A stretch of 42,298 bases of DNA from an uncultured Candidatus Woesearchaeota archaeon (GCA_902529885.1 CABZYC010000005.1:1-42298), one strand, 5' to 3'. Shown: positions 1-9,090, counted from the first letter of the stretch. The notes: a model not told the origin generated them from the letters alone. Program-made: numbers and translations.

Positions 1-2
1 GT

Positions 3-461
3 ATGGGAAACGTTAACGCGGACATTATGCTTATCGGGGAAGCACCGGGCGCGAAAGAGGATGCCACAGGTTTACCCTTCCAGGGAATGAGTGGCCGCAT
101 TCTAGACGAAGTGTTGAAACAAGCAGGGTTGACTAGAAACGAAGTATACATTACAAACACAGTACGGTGCCGCCCACCAAATAATCGGAACCCAAAAGTA
201 GCGGAAGTAAGAGCGTGCAGGAACAATCTGCAAAACCTCATTAAAAAGGTTAACCCAAAAGTTATTGTGACCATCGGACTTGTTTCCACAAAACGGTTCA
301 TCCCAATACAAAACATGAAAAATGTTGCTGAACAATCACAAGGTAACATTGTTCCAATGTACCACCCAGCAAGCTACTTATACAGTGGTAGATCAGCAAA
401 TATTATGGAAAGTATGGTACGTTCAATAAAAAATGCTTCTTTACTCACTAAAAGGTTATAA
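3..461 (+). CDS. Type-4 (Fe-S) uracil-DNA glycosylase, 5' end possibly truncated by window edge
   Basis: GEAPGAKEDATGLPFQGMSGRILDE and the C-x(n)-C segment VRCRPPNNRNPKVAEVRAC match family 4 UDG; the N-terminal Cys pair would lie outside the window. Confidence 0.85.
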   Translation: MGNVNADIMLIGEAPGAKEDATGLPFQGMSGRILDEVLKQAGLTRNEVYITNTVRCRPPNNRNPKVAEVRACRNNLQNLIKKVNPKVIVTIGLVSTKRFIPIQNMKNVAEQSQGNIVPMYHPASYLYSGRSANIMESMVRSIKNASLLTKRL

Positions 462-484
462 AATAAAGTCTATTTTAAATTAAA

Positions 485-1069
485 ATGGCTTCAGATATTT
501 TCCGTGATGATGACACATTAGACATTTTTGTTGCATCAATGTTAAGCGGGCAAGATAAAATTAATTTGGGTAGTACAAATATTGAAACGTACATCATACC
601 ACACAATTATACGGTACAAGAATATAATTTTAGTAATGACAGAAGTATTTATCCAAGACAAATACGTGATGCTACTAGTAACGTAGTATCAATCGCAGAA
701 GGTAGAGGGTGTAACCCTAACTTGTTCACAGCATTGTATGAAGCAATACTTAATGCGCACCAACATGGTAACCTTCTTGACAAAAATAAAAATGTAACCT
801 TAGCATACAAAATTGATCCAACAGACGCAGAGATTGGGATTATTGATGAAGGAGGATTAATTAACCCAGCATTCATTGGTTTTGTTAACAGGCACAGGAT
901 TGGGAAGCATAAAGAGCGTTTCTTAGATTGGTACACTTTTAGCGGTAAGGAAAAACCTAAAACGAATAATGGTACTGGCACAAGTTTTATGCACACCTAC
1001 GTTGACAATGTACAATATTTCAAAAGTGATAAAGGAGGGTTAGTCTGCCATCTTACTAAACGATGGTGA
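485..1069 (+). CDS. RsbW-like GHKL ATP-binding protein (anti-sigma factor/serine kinase-like HATPase)
   Basis: ALYEAILNAHQHGN (N box), IGIIDEGG (G1 box), GTGTSFMHTYVDNVQY (G2-like) motifs. Confidence 0.7.
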   Translation: MASDIFRDDDTLDIFVASMLSGQDKINLGSTNIETYIIPHNYTVQEYNFSNDRSIYPRQIRDATSNVVSIAEGRGCNPNLFTALYEAILNAHQHGNLLDKNKNVTLAYKIDPTDAEIGIIDEGGLINPAFIGFVNRHRIGKHKERFLDWYTFSGKEKPKTNNGTGTSFMHTYVDNVQYFKSDKGGLVCHLTKRW

Positions 1070-1678
1070 TTGACCACACAAAAATTTTACAAAATTATCT
1101 TTACTAACTTGCTCTTTATCAGCAAACTTCATGTTAACTTTTAGATCAATCGGTACTAAACATAATCCTGTGTCCCACACATAATCTGGTGCACGACAAT
1201 TTTCTACATAAGAAAATGACCCTTCAATTTTGTACAAGGGTTGTAAAGGAACAATTTTGGTTTCAAAATGCTGGCCTAACTTATGTCCAAAAGGATAAAA
1301 GCTTGCAGCGTTCAAAAAATAGTGTGAAGGTAAACGAATGCCGCCAAGACGCTGTTTAATACGCGCAAAAAGAAGTGCGTTACCTTCAATCATTGGACCT
1401 TGCTTCTTCAAAATTTCTGTATAATGTTCAACCTTCTCCCTTGTAAAACAGTCGCGCCAATCGTCACCTAACAAATTGAAATAACGTAATTTTAAACGTT
1501 GTTTTAAAATGGTATAATCATCATTGACAATGTAACGGTCATCAATAACTTTGTCAACCCATGGATAAACCTCACGAAACAAGTCCACAATCGTATAATC
1601 CATAATTATATCAGCATTAACATTAAGCTTGTCACGTGGAGAAACGAATAAACCGTCAACAATTATTTTCCCATGCAT
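1040..1678 (-). CDS. Hypothetical protein
   Basis: Long ORF, 16-nt overlap with the upstream gpsA-like gene; no family recognised. Confidence 0.6.
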   Translation of the reverse strand: MHGKIIVDGLFVSPRDKLNVNADIIMDYTIVDLFREVYPWVDKVIDDRYIVNDDYTILKQRLKLRYFNLLGDDWRDCFTREKVEHYTEILKKQGPMIEGNALLFARIKQRLGGIRLPSHYFLNAASFYPFGHKLGQHFETKIVPLQPLYKIEGSFSYVENCRAPDYVWDTGLCLVPIDLKVNMKFADKEQVSKDNFVKFLCGQSPSFSKMAD

Positions 1679-2604
1679 ACTTTCATAAACTCCTGAACAG
1701 ACAATGCATCGTGCAACATATGTTTTATACCACTAAGTATTGGTGCGTGCACATTATGTTTCTGGCACAGATTATACACTAACTGTGCAGTATGGTAGCC
1801 TTCAACACTTTTATGCTCAGACTGCATATCTTCATACACAACCAATGGCGCTAAATCAACGCAACGTTGACCAAACTCACGGTTACGTGATGCACCGTAG
1901 CAAGTAGTCATTAAATCGCCCCACCAACTATAACTCCCCGCTACAAAAGTTCGAGGGTCAGCACCAATAGCCACAGCTAACCGTTCACATTCTTTGCTTA
2001 CAGTAGTTAGATAACCGCCAACAGTACTCATACTACTAGCCTGCTGCAACATGCCTGCACCTATAGCAACAACATTCTTGAAAGGTCCTGCAAGTTCAAC
2101 ACCGGTAACATCGGTGCACGCACGAACACGAACAGTCTCACAACGAAACAAGTCTGCAATACCGTTAGCAATACTTAAGTCGCTGCACGCAATGTCCATA
2201 CCGACCGGGTTACCTTTTGTTACATCAGAAGCTACCATGCCACCACTCAAACAAGCATACTCAACGTCCACCATCTCGCTGACACGAGCGTTAGATTCTG
2301 GTTCAAGACCTTTACTACAATTTAGAATTATTTTACTATTAACATTTTCTAAAGCCGAACGTATAAACTTGCTTGGAACCGCCATAATTATAAGGTCTGC
2401 TGAACAAGGTTCACGAACTATTTTGACATTGCTTGGTAAAAAAATTCCTTGATGAAAATGAGGGTGTTCACGGGTTGATTCAATTGTGTCCAGAACGCTC
2501 GTGTTAACATCGTACAAACTAACATTGTGCCCATTCTTACTTAATAAAAAAGCGATTGCGTACCCAAAGGCGCCAGCACCAATGATAGTGATAGAATTAA
2601 ACAT
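1663..2604 (-). CDS. gpsA: Glycerol-3-phosphate dehydrogenase [NAD(P)+]
   Basis: GAGAFGYAIAFLLSKNGHNVSLYD Rossmann motif, SGGMVASDVTKGNPVGMDIA, GVELAGPFKNVVAIGAGM signature. Confidence 0.9.
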   Translation of the reverse strand: MFNSITIIGAGAFGYAIAFLLSKNGHNVSLYDVNTSVLDTIESTREHPHFHQGIFLPSNVKIVREPCSADLIIMAVPSKFIRSALENVNSKIILNCSKGLEPESNARVSEMVDVEYACLSGGMVASDVTKGNPVGMDIACSDLSIANGIADLFRCETVRVRACTDVTGVELAGPFKNVVAIGAGMLQQASSMSTVGGYLTTVSKECERLAVAIGADPRTFVAGSYSWWGDLMTTCYGASRNREFGQRCVDLAPLVVYEDMQSEHKSVEGYHTAQLVYNLCQKHNVHAPILSGIKHMLHDALSVQEFMKVCMGK

Positions 2605-2705
2605 GTGTAAAAGAGAGTTGGGTACTTATTATAGTTTATGGTCCACTAGGTTATAGATACCAAAAAACCATGCACACTTAAATATTTAATAACTACAAAG
2701 CACGT

Positions 2706-3308
2706 ATGAAATACTATATTATTAATGGGAGCCACCAAACTAAAAGTCAAAGTGCAAAAGTTGCTGCATACTTACAAAATTATCTTAATGAACAAAAAAT
2801 GGTTGTGGCAACAGATATTATACACCTCCATCAAATGCCAATACCTATATGGACAAAAGAGTTATGGACAGAAAGCGAGGTTTCTAATCAAGTACAACCA
2901 TTACTTGACCGTATTGCAAAAGCTGATGCATACATAATCATTACACCGGAGTATAACGGGCAAGCAACACCATTAATTAAAAATTTCTTTTTAGTAGCAA
3001 AAGGTCTCGCGCACAAACCAGCAATGCTTGTTTCTGTGTCAGCAGGACGTAGTGGGTCTTACCCCATCGCAGAACTTCGTGCGTTCTCACATAAAAATAC
3101 GCAATTACTTTACGTGCCAGAACATATTATTGTACACAATGTGAACAAGGTTCTTAACCACCAACTTATAGAAGAAGAAAATGTGGAAGACACCTACATT
3201 AAAAGACGTATACAGTATGCGTTAGAGCAATTAATAGTCTACACAAAGTGTATGAAAGATTTACGAAAAGAAATAGTTATTAGTGAAAAGTATCCGTACG
3301 GAATGTAA
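2706..3308 (+). CDS. NAD(P)H-dependent FMN reductase family protein
   Basis: INGSHQTKSQSAKVA, ITPEYNGQATPLIKNFF flavodoxin-like reductase motifs. Confidence 0.8.
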   Translation: MKYYIINGSHQTKSQSAKVAAYLQNYLNEQKMVVATDIIHLHQMPIPIWTKELWTESEVSNQVQPLLDRIAKADAYIIITPEYNGQATPLIKNFFLVAKGLAHKPAMLVSVSAGRSGSYPIAELRAFSHKNTQLLYVPEHIIVHNVNKVLNHQLIEEENVEDTYIKRRIQYALEQLIVYTKCMKDLRKEIVISEKYPYGM

Positions 3309-3313
3309 ATATT

Positions 3314-3691
3314 TTATTGTTTTACTAGCATAATAAGCCATCTTGATTCATTACCATCAAAATGAGTGTATCGATGTGCCCAATGATCACAAGTTACAAC
3401 GTACCAACCAGGGCCAGTAGGTATAACTCGGTCACCTGCCAATAAAGTTCCTTCCCCTGATAACCTCACAAAAATGTATGTACCAGACTCATTAACTGTA
3501 TCATTAAACAACTTGTACTGCTTTGGACCAAAACAGTATACAGTAGATTCCAATAAAGTGTAACCAAGCTTGTTACAAACCTGATTTAAACGATCATCAT
3601 TAATTTGTGCTATTGAACAGGTAATACGGTCAGGATAACTTATTGGTTCAAGCTCATAAACTAAATCAGGGGTAACAAGATCAATTTTCAT
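3314..3691 (-). CDS. Small beta-rich protein, cupin- or 2OG-oxygenase-like half
   Basis: ORF 3314..3952 most plausibly starts at MKIDLVTPD (3691), overlapping the end of the upstream gene by 11 nt; GPGWYVVTCDHWAHRYTHFDGNESRWLIML resembles the C-terminal H...R strand pattern. Confidence 0.5.
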   Translation of the reverse strand: MKIDLVTPDLVYELEPISYPDRITCSIAQINDDRLNQVCNKLGYTLLESTVYCFGPKQYKLFNDTVNESGTYIFVRLSGEGTLLAGDRVIPTGPGWYVVTCDHWAHRYTHFDGNESRWLIMLVKQ

Positions 3692-4205
3692 ATAACCAAC
3701 CCCCCATTGCACGGCGTACACCTGATTCCACTTCGTCAACCGCGTGCCAACTATCCTTTGAAACTTTGAAAAGTACCATACGCCCTTTTTTACTCTCAAT
3801 ACGTTTTGCAATAGTTGTTGGATGCCCATCCTTAGAATTGTACAACAACAAATCTCCACCAGTAGCTTGTTCAAGATAATATAACCATGCAACCTTTCTA
3901 TCTTCCAATCGGTCATCGTGTGGTAACAAATAACAATGTTTACGATACTCACTCATAAAACAGTCATAACCAATTATATCAACATCAAAACATTCTTTCA
4001 ACAACTCTTTGTTAGACAATATAAAAGTGAACAATTGAGTATAACCCTCCACCTTTTTTAATTCCTTACTTTGAAAAAAACTAAACAGGTCAGAATCAAT
4101 TTTATCGAGTTTAGCGAGGGGACAGTCAAAAGATAAACCGTCCCACACAACGTGAGGAAATGGGCTTGGATAAAACGAAAACATACCACATTGTGAATAA
4201 AACAA
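3681..4205 (-). CDS. 2-oxoglutarate/Fe(II)-dependent oxygenase-like protein
   Basis: HDDRLEDRKVAWLYYLEQATGGDLLLY ... GRMVLFKVSKDSWHAVDEVESGVRRAMGGWLY: HxD...H and downstream Arg pattern. Confidence 0.7.
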   Translation of the reverse strand: MFYSQCGMFSFYPSPFPHVVWDGLSFDCPLAKLDKIDSDLFSFFQSKELKKVEGYTQLFTFILSNKELLKECFDVDIIGYDCFMSEYRKHCYLLPHDDRLEDRKVAWLYYLEQATGGDLLLYNSKDGHPTTIAKRIESKKGRMVLFKVSKDSWHAVDEVESGVRRAMGGWLYEN

Positions 4206-4361
4206 GTATTTATGTTTTGCCCAGCGATTTAATTACGTTATTGTAAACAAAACTAAATATTTTTAAAAATGGATATATACATTATATTAAAAAATACAAA
4301 AATCAATGGTGAAAGTTTATAAAGTGACAAGACTCCTAAAGATTACCATCTATCACCTCAT

Positions 4362-4384
4362 CCCAAGACGCTCGTCGTCTTGGG
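4362..4384. other. Perfect 9-bp hairpin (CCCAAGACG-CTCGT-CGTCTTGGG) in intergenic region; resembles the terminal hairpin of IS200/IS605-type elements
   Basis: Read directly; flanked by ATCACCTCAT on the left and TACTTTTT on the right, beginning 6 nt beyond the PAC2 gene stop. Confidence 0.6.
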
Positions 4385-4390
4385 TACTTT

Positions 4391-5095
4391 TTAACCAACA
4401 TAACTTAAATCACGTTTTTGAACAGCTTTTTGAGTCTGGTCTTGCTGCCGTTTTATAGTACGCAACTTCTCTTCAAACTGTTGTGCTTGTTTCTCTAATG
4501 GTTTTGGATCAATATCTAAACCAGTAAACATATCAAATGCCCGAATTATTTGCGCTGCACCTTTACTATCAGGCATCTGAGACTGTGCTTCAGCAAATAA
4601 TGCAAGGATTGGTAACTTTGTATATTTACTAAGTAAAGCACCAGTCACACCAACAATAACACCTTCCTTTAATGGTTGTGCTACCTCAACAACTTTCTTA
4701 AGTTGTTTCTTACCAGTATAATAATAAAACACACGACTTTTACCAGGTTTACTTGAACCTACACCTTCTAAACTAATAACTTGTTTTGCTTCAAGTTTAG
4801 ATGCTAAATCTAATACTAAATCAGCAAGTGCCCAGCCCATGTCACGACCAGCATTAATAGCATGAACAAAAACAAGGTTATGCTTTTTATTATAATGTAT
4901 ACTAATTGGCTCAATAACTTTGCTATTATGTATTGCAACCATAGCTGGAACTTCGTTCATTTCAACAGTACCAATCTTAACAGTGTCTAATTGTTCAAGC
5001 AAAAACTCAAGAGCAATAGTACCAACTAAACCAAAGCCAGGAAAACCTTCAACAATCGTAACACCTTTCGGACGCTTTTTTAATACAAGTTTCAT
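4391..5095 (-). CDS. PAC2 family protein (proteasome assembly chaperone-like)
   Basis: VEGFPGFGLVGTIALEFLLEQL, NEVPAMVAIHNSKVIEPISIHYN, ISLEGVGSS. Confidence 0.85.
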   Translation of the reverse strand: MKLVLKKRPKGVTIVEGFPGFGLVGTIALEFLLEQLDTVKIGTVEMNEVPAMVAIHNSKVIEPISIHYNKKHNLVFVHAINAGRDMGWALADLVLDLASKLEAKQVISLEGVGSSKPGKSRVFYYYTGKKQLKKVVEVAQPLKEGVIVGVTGALLSKYTKLPILALFAEAQSQMPDSKGAAQIIRAFDMFTGLDIDPKPLEKQAQQFEEKLRTIKRQQDQTQKAVQKRDLSYVG

Positions 5096-5126
5096 AAAGT
5101 ATGAAATAAAATAATGGTATTTAATG

Positions 5127-5762
5127 CTATCTAAAACAGTATTCTAATAATAAGTGAGCATCCGGCGACTCTTTCAAATGTGATAAGGCATGCTCATAGT
5201 GCGGAAAATGTTGTAAACGTTGTTGTAAATCTATCCTTGTTTGTTCTGGATGAGATTGGATTGCGTACATGTTACCGTAACGAAACATTTGAAGTTTGTA
5301 CTGTTCACCAGTAGCCAGTAAGGTTGCTCCAGAAGGTAAACGGTCCAAACTATCATTATGCCCACATTGTACTAATAAAGGATTAGGTAAACCGTCCAGA
5401 TTATGTTTTAACTCGATTGTCCCTGTCTCTGCATTCGAAGGATTAAAAATAATGTTGCTACCATAATATTTAGCAATTAGATGATAACCCATACAAACGC
5501 CGACCACACGTTTATCACCAACAGTGTCAAGCAAAGAAGAAATTATCTTAAAAGTATAATCAGCATGTTCATCCTTCTTACTCAAACTTACAGAGCCACT
5601 ACCACCAATCAAAACTGCATCATAGGATTCAACAGAAGGTAAAACATTATCAAAAATGTTGTACCAATCAATATTATAGGAAGGTAAAGAACGTTCAAAT
5701 TGAAAACGTTCAGCAAACATTATTTCTGGGTTTAACCGGATTTGTACTCCAAGAATATTCAT
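5127..5762 (-). CDS. Class I glutamine amidotransferase-like protein
   Basis: GVCMGYHLIAKYYG (nucleophile Cys), CGHNDS, QSHPEQT (His/Glu). Confidence 0.85.
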   Translation of the reverse strand: MNILGVQIRLNPEIMFAERFQFERSLPSYNIDWYNIFDNVLPSVESYDAVLIGGSGSVSLSKKDEHADYTFKIISSLLDTVGDKRVVGVCMGYHLIAKYYGSNIIFNPSNAETGTIELKHNLDGLPNPLLVQCGHNDSLDRLPSGATLLATGEQYKLQMFRYGNMYAIQSHPEQTRIDLQQRLQHFPHYEHALSHLKESPDAHLLLEYCFR

Positions 5763-5790
5763 AATATTAAAAACAGAAAGCTGGTTCTAT

Positions 5791-6345
5791 TTAAAGTTTA
5801 ACATCATATTCATACACAACATTGTACGGGTGCTCCAATTTTAAGGTTTCACGCACACTTAAATGTTCAAGATGTTTACGTAGCATACGTAACACGTTCC
5901 CGTGCATACAAACCCATACTTGATCATATTTACATTTTAACAAACGTTTGTACCAAGCAACCACACGACGTTCAACATCTTTCAAACTTTCACCGTTGGA
6001 AGGTGCAACATCATAATTACGCCGAATAAAATGTAACGCCTCTTCACCATGTTCATGTTTGTACCGTGCATGAGACATGCCTTGTAAATCACCGTAACTA
6101 CGCTCACGTAAGTTTTGGTCAGCAACAATCACAATATCTTTTTTGCCACGAACAATCTTGGAAGTTTCTAAACAACGATGTAAAGGTGACGAAAAAATAA
6201 TGTCTGCAGACTCACTTTTTAAATGTGTACAAAGCTCTCTTGCTTGTTTTCTTCCAAGAGAAGTTAACCGAGCATCCAATGTGCCAGTAAACTTGTGCTT
6301 TTTATTGAAAGTAGTCTCACAATGACGGAACAAAATTAGTTTCAT
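5791..6345 (-). CDS. Histidine phosphatase family protein (phosphoglycerate mutase-like)
   Basis: LILFRHCETTFN motif, DIIFSSPLHRCLETSKI, CMHGNVLR; start at 6345 preferred because GGAGGT lies 4 nt upstream. Confidence 0.85.
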   Translation of the reverse strand: MKLILFRHCETTFNKKHKFTGTLDARLTSLGRKQARELCTHLKSESADIIFSSPLHRCLETSKIVRGKKDIVIVADQNLRERSYGDLQGMSHARYKHEHGEEALHFIRRNYDVAPSNGESLKDVERRVVAWYKRLLKCKYDQVWVCMHGNVLRMLRKHLEHLSVRETLKLEHPYNVVYEYDVKL

Positions 6346-7271
6346 TTGTACCTCCATAAAACAATACGTTCAATCAACCATTTTAAAATGGCAGGGAACA
6401 ATCCTTTAAGCATAAAACCCTTATACTCAAAAACTGCATTGTACGGTCCAAGACTAGTAATTATCACACCATTTTCAATTTTATATTTTTTGTTTTTACC
6501 AAGCAAATTAGAACAAATTATTTTGGCTTGTAACTCAGCATTTTGTGCAGTTTTATGCGCGTTAGAAGAAATTATGTCACCAGCAGCATAAACGTTGTTG
6601 GAAACTTGTAAATAATCGTTCACTTTAACATAACCATTATTATCTAACCAAGCAGAAGGTAAAAAGGAAGTGTTCGGGACTATACCAGCACACACAAAGT
6701 AACGGTCATGAAAATCAGTCGAAACTACATATTCACGCTTATTTTTAATACCCTGTTTTTTTAACCAAGATTTAATGTATGAACGAGAACCTTTACACAA
6801 CTGTTTACACATATTCTTATCGTAGATAGTAATATCTAAATGAGGATGATAATGAGCTAATTCAGCCGCAGTCTCCACGCCCACTAAACCACCACCCACA
6901 ATGCCCACTGAACGCAGTTTATTCAAACCTTTCTTTGCATTAAACACATCTTTTATATTATATAAAGAAAACACCTTATTGCCAGATACTGGTTCACGAA
7001 ATTTTGCGCCTGTACAAATAATAAGAGTATCATACCCCATCTTCTTTTTTCCAAAATAAACATGAGTCTCATCAACTTTTGTAACAGTGGCACACACATG
7101 TTCTATACCTATCTTTGAAAAAGGAATAGTCAACAAGCTCGAATCTTTTGGTCCGAACAACCGCAAAATACCAGGAGTATACTCGAGATAGTCATGAGGC
7201 GAAATTAAGGTTGCACCTAACCGTTTTGCAATGTATACACCAGAAAAACCGCCGCCTATTACCAGTATCAT
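6342..7271 (-). CDS. FAD/NAD(P)-dependent oxidoreductase (NDH-2-like)
   Basis: LVIGGGFSGVYIAKRLG, VGIVGGGLVGVETAAELA, NVYAAGDI. Confidence 0.85.
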   Translation of the reverse strand: MILVIGGGFSGVYIAKRLGATLISPHDYLEYTPGILRLFGPKDSSLLTIPFSKIGIEHVCATVTKVDETHVYFGKKKMGYDTLIICTGAKFREPVSGNKVFSLYNIKDVFNAKKGLNKLRSVGIVGGGLVGVETAAELAHYHPHLDITIYDKNMCKQLCKGSRSYIKSWLKKQGIKNKREYVVSTDFHDRYFVCAGIVPNTSFLPSAWLDNNGYVKVNDYLQVSNNVYAAGDIISSNAHKTAQNAELQAKIICSNLLGKNKKYKIENGVIITSLGPYNAVFEYKGFMLKGLFPAILKWLIERIVLWRYK

Positions 7272-7732
7272 GACCGCAAAAACTTCCCAAACATAAACAT
7301 GCTTTCATTAAAACGGTAATGATGACGTAACGTTGCTTCGTGATCATACCCGTTCTCCATAAAAGTTTTTTTAAGTGGTTCACTCTGGCTTATTAACAAT
7401 TCAACTTTGTTAGTGTCACCATGCATACTTGCATAATCTTCTGCAGCACCAAGTAAAGGTGTTAAAGCTTCACGATATTTCACGCACACATGTTTAAACT
7501 GCCATAAATAATGTGACAGGTTTTTACTAACACATTTTACTAAAATGAAACCGATCATTTTACCCTTATGTTCTATCACTAAACTCTTATTTTTTTTTAT
7601 TTGAGCAGAAAGGTACGGTATTACTTCACACTCTTCACCATCAAAAATGTTGTGGACAGGATAATACTGTTTGAACAATAAACATAATGCTGGAAGATCA
7701 GAATGTTTAGCTTCCCTGACATGAAAATTCAT
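7268..7732 (-). CDS. GNAT family N-acetyltransferase-like protein
   Basis: VREAKHSDLPALCLLFKQYYP, IGFILVKCVSK fold pattern. Confidence 0.6.
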   Translation of the reverse strand: MNFHVREAKHSDLPALCLLFKQYYPVHNIFDGEECEVIPYLSAQIKKNKSLVIEHKGKMIGFILVKCVSKNLSHYLWQFKHVCVKYREALTPLLGAAEDYASMHGDTNKVELLISQSEPLKKTFMENGYDHEATLRHHYRFNESMFMFGKFLRS

Positions 7733-7744
7733 AGTGAAAAGAAC

Positions 7745-7756
7745 AGGTGTACACCT
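7745..7756. promoter_or_regulatory. Perfect 12-bp palindrome AGGTGTACACCT adjacent to a TATA-like element in the divergent xerA/GNAT intergenic region
   Basis: Read directly; on the - strand TTATAAAGGTGTACACCT precedes the GNAT gene. Confidence 0.4.
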
Positions 7757-7803
7757 TTATAATACTTCGCAATGGTTAAATATTACCCTAAGTTAACAAT
7801 TGT

Positions 7804-8586
7804 ATGGAAAAGATGGTGTTACTAGATTCCGAACTTATGTTACAAGGTAAAAGTAAGCATACAAAAGAACTCTATAAAAGGTATTGTAACCAATTTTTAA
7901 AACAGTATGAATGTACACCAGTCAACGTAAAATTGTTCCTTGCAAAAAAAGTGGGGGAAGGATACTCGCCGCGAACCATAAATTTAATGCGGTCAGCAAT
8001 ATACTTTCTGTTTCGTGACGTGCTCGAGATACCTATAGCCACTATTAAAATCCCGAAAATTAAAAAGACCTTACCAACCGTACTCACAGAAAACGAAATT
8101 AAAATGTTGTTTACAAATGCAGGATCAAAAAAAAGTCGATTAATAATGCAAATATTATACTCGTCAGGATTACGAGTAAGTGAACTGTGCAACCTAAAAT
8201 CTGAACATGTCAATAAACAAAACGGTAAAGTAATTGTAAAGGAAGGTAAAGGCGGTAAAGACAGAATTTGTTTTCTGTCAACGACACTCATTAAAAAAAT
8301 ACCTGAATCAGGATACTTGTTCACTGACCGTAAAGGTGGTCCATTAAAACCACGTAGCGTACAACGTATGGTGAAACGAGCTGCGAAACGAGCAGGCATA
8401 AAAAAACATGTTACCCCACACAAACTACGACACTCGTTCGCAACACACTTGCATAATGGTGGGACTAGTATTAGGGTTATACAAGAATTACTCGGGCACA
8501 GTAATTTGCAAACTACACAAATTTATACGCATGTAAGCGAGAAGTTTCTAGAAGATGTTGTGAATCCCTTCGATTCAATAGACTAA
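7804..8586 (+). CDS. xerA: Tyrosine recombinase (archaeal XerA-like)
   Basis: SSGLRVSELCNLK, HKLRHSFATHLHNGG, LLGHSNLQTTQIYTHV: R...HxxR...H...Y catalytic set. Confidence 0.9.
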   Translation: MEKMVLLDSELMLQGKSKHTKELYKRYCNQFLKQYECTPVNVKLFLAKKVGEGYSPRTINLMRSAIYFLFRDVLEIPIATIKIPKIKKTLPTVLTENEIKMLFTNAGSKKSRLIMQILYSSGLRVSELCNLKSEHVNKQNGKVIVKEGKGGKDRICFLSTTLIKKIPESGYLFTDRKGGPLKPRSVQRMVKRAAKRAGIKKHVTPHKLRHSFATHLHNGGTSIRVIQELLGHSNLQTTQIYTHVSEKFLEDVVNPFDSID

Positions 8587-9029
8587 TAAAATGAGTCAAG
8601 AGACAAGTTCACCAAATTTTCTTTAGCTTGCCGTTCTTTAAACTGGCCATCAATTTGAATGTAGACTTGTTTATCCACATAACTTCGTACAAGCGGTACA
8701 CCTTTAGTAATAATAGTGTTAATACGCTCTTGCACAACGGAAGATGGTAACTTTGTTTTTTCGCAAATGTCATGGACAGTCATTGCAAACTCTTCAGTGT
8801 ACAACACTAAAAAAATCTGTTTTTCTAAATGGTTTAATGGTTGCACATCTTTTTTCACCATATGCTCATGCTGAATTTGTACTTCGTCAAGCCGGCTACT
8901 TATACGGTCCATTTTAAGTTCTAACTCTTGCAAATAATCAAACAAGGATTGTATCTCTGCAGAATTATCATTTATACTTTGCAGGTGATCTTCTAATGAC
9001 GAAAATATTTTTTTAAAGTCACCACTCAT
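8583..9029 (-). CDS. Coiled-coil protein with C-terminal winged-HTH-like domain
   Basis: N-terminal heptads; EKQIFLVLYTEEFAMTVHDICEKTKLPSSVVQERINTIITKG. SD AGGTGAT supports start at 9029 (MSGDFKK) rather than 9038. Confidence 0.6.
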   Translation of the reverse strand: MSGDFKKIFSSLEDHLQSINDNSAEIQSLFDYLQELELKMDRISSRLDEVQIQHEHMVKKDVQPLNHLEKQIFLVLYTEEFAMTVHDICEKTKLPSSVVQERINTIITKGVPLVRSYVDKQVYIQIDGQFKERQAKENLVNLSLDSFY

Positions 9030-9090
9030 TTTTATCACCTGTACAAAAAGGGTTGATTACCTTTATATACATTTCTATTAGACCAAATCT

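Noticed and set aside
2051-2452. 133-aa + strand ORF
   Set aside because: Entirely antisense to gpsA and without recognisable motifs.
7774-7803. Candidate dif/XerA site (GTTAA...TTAAC inverted pattern) upstream of xerA
   Set aside because: Arms too imperfect for a dif site; the TTAAATATTA stretch fits a leaderless promoter TATA box for xerA better.
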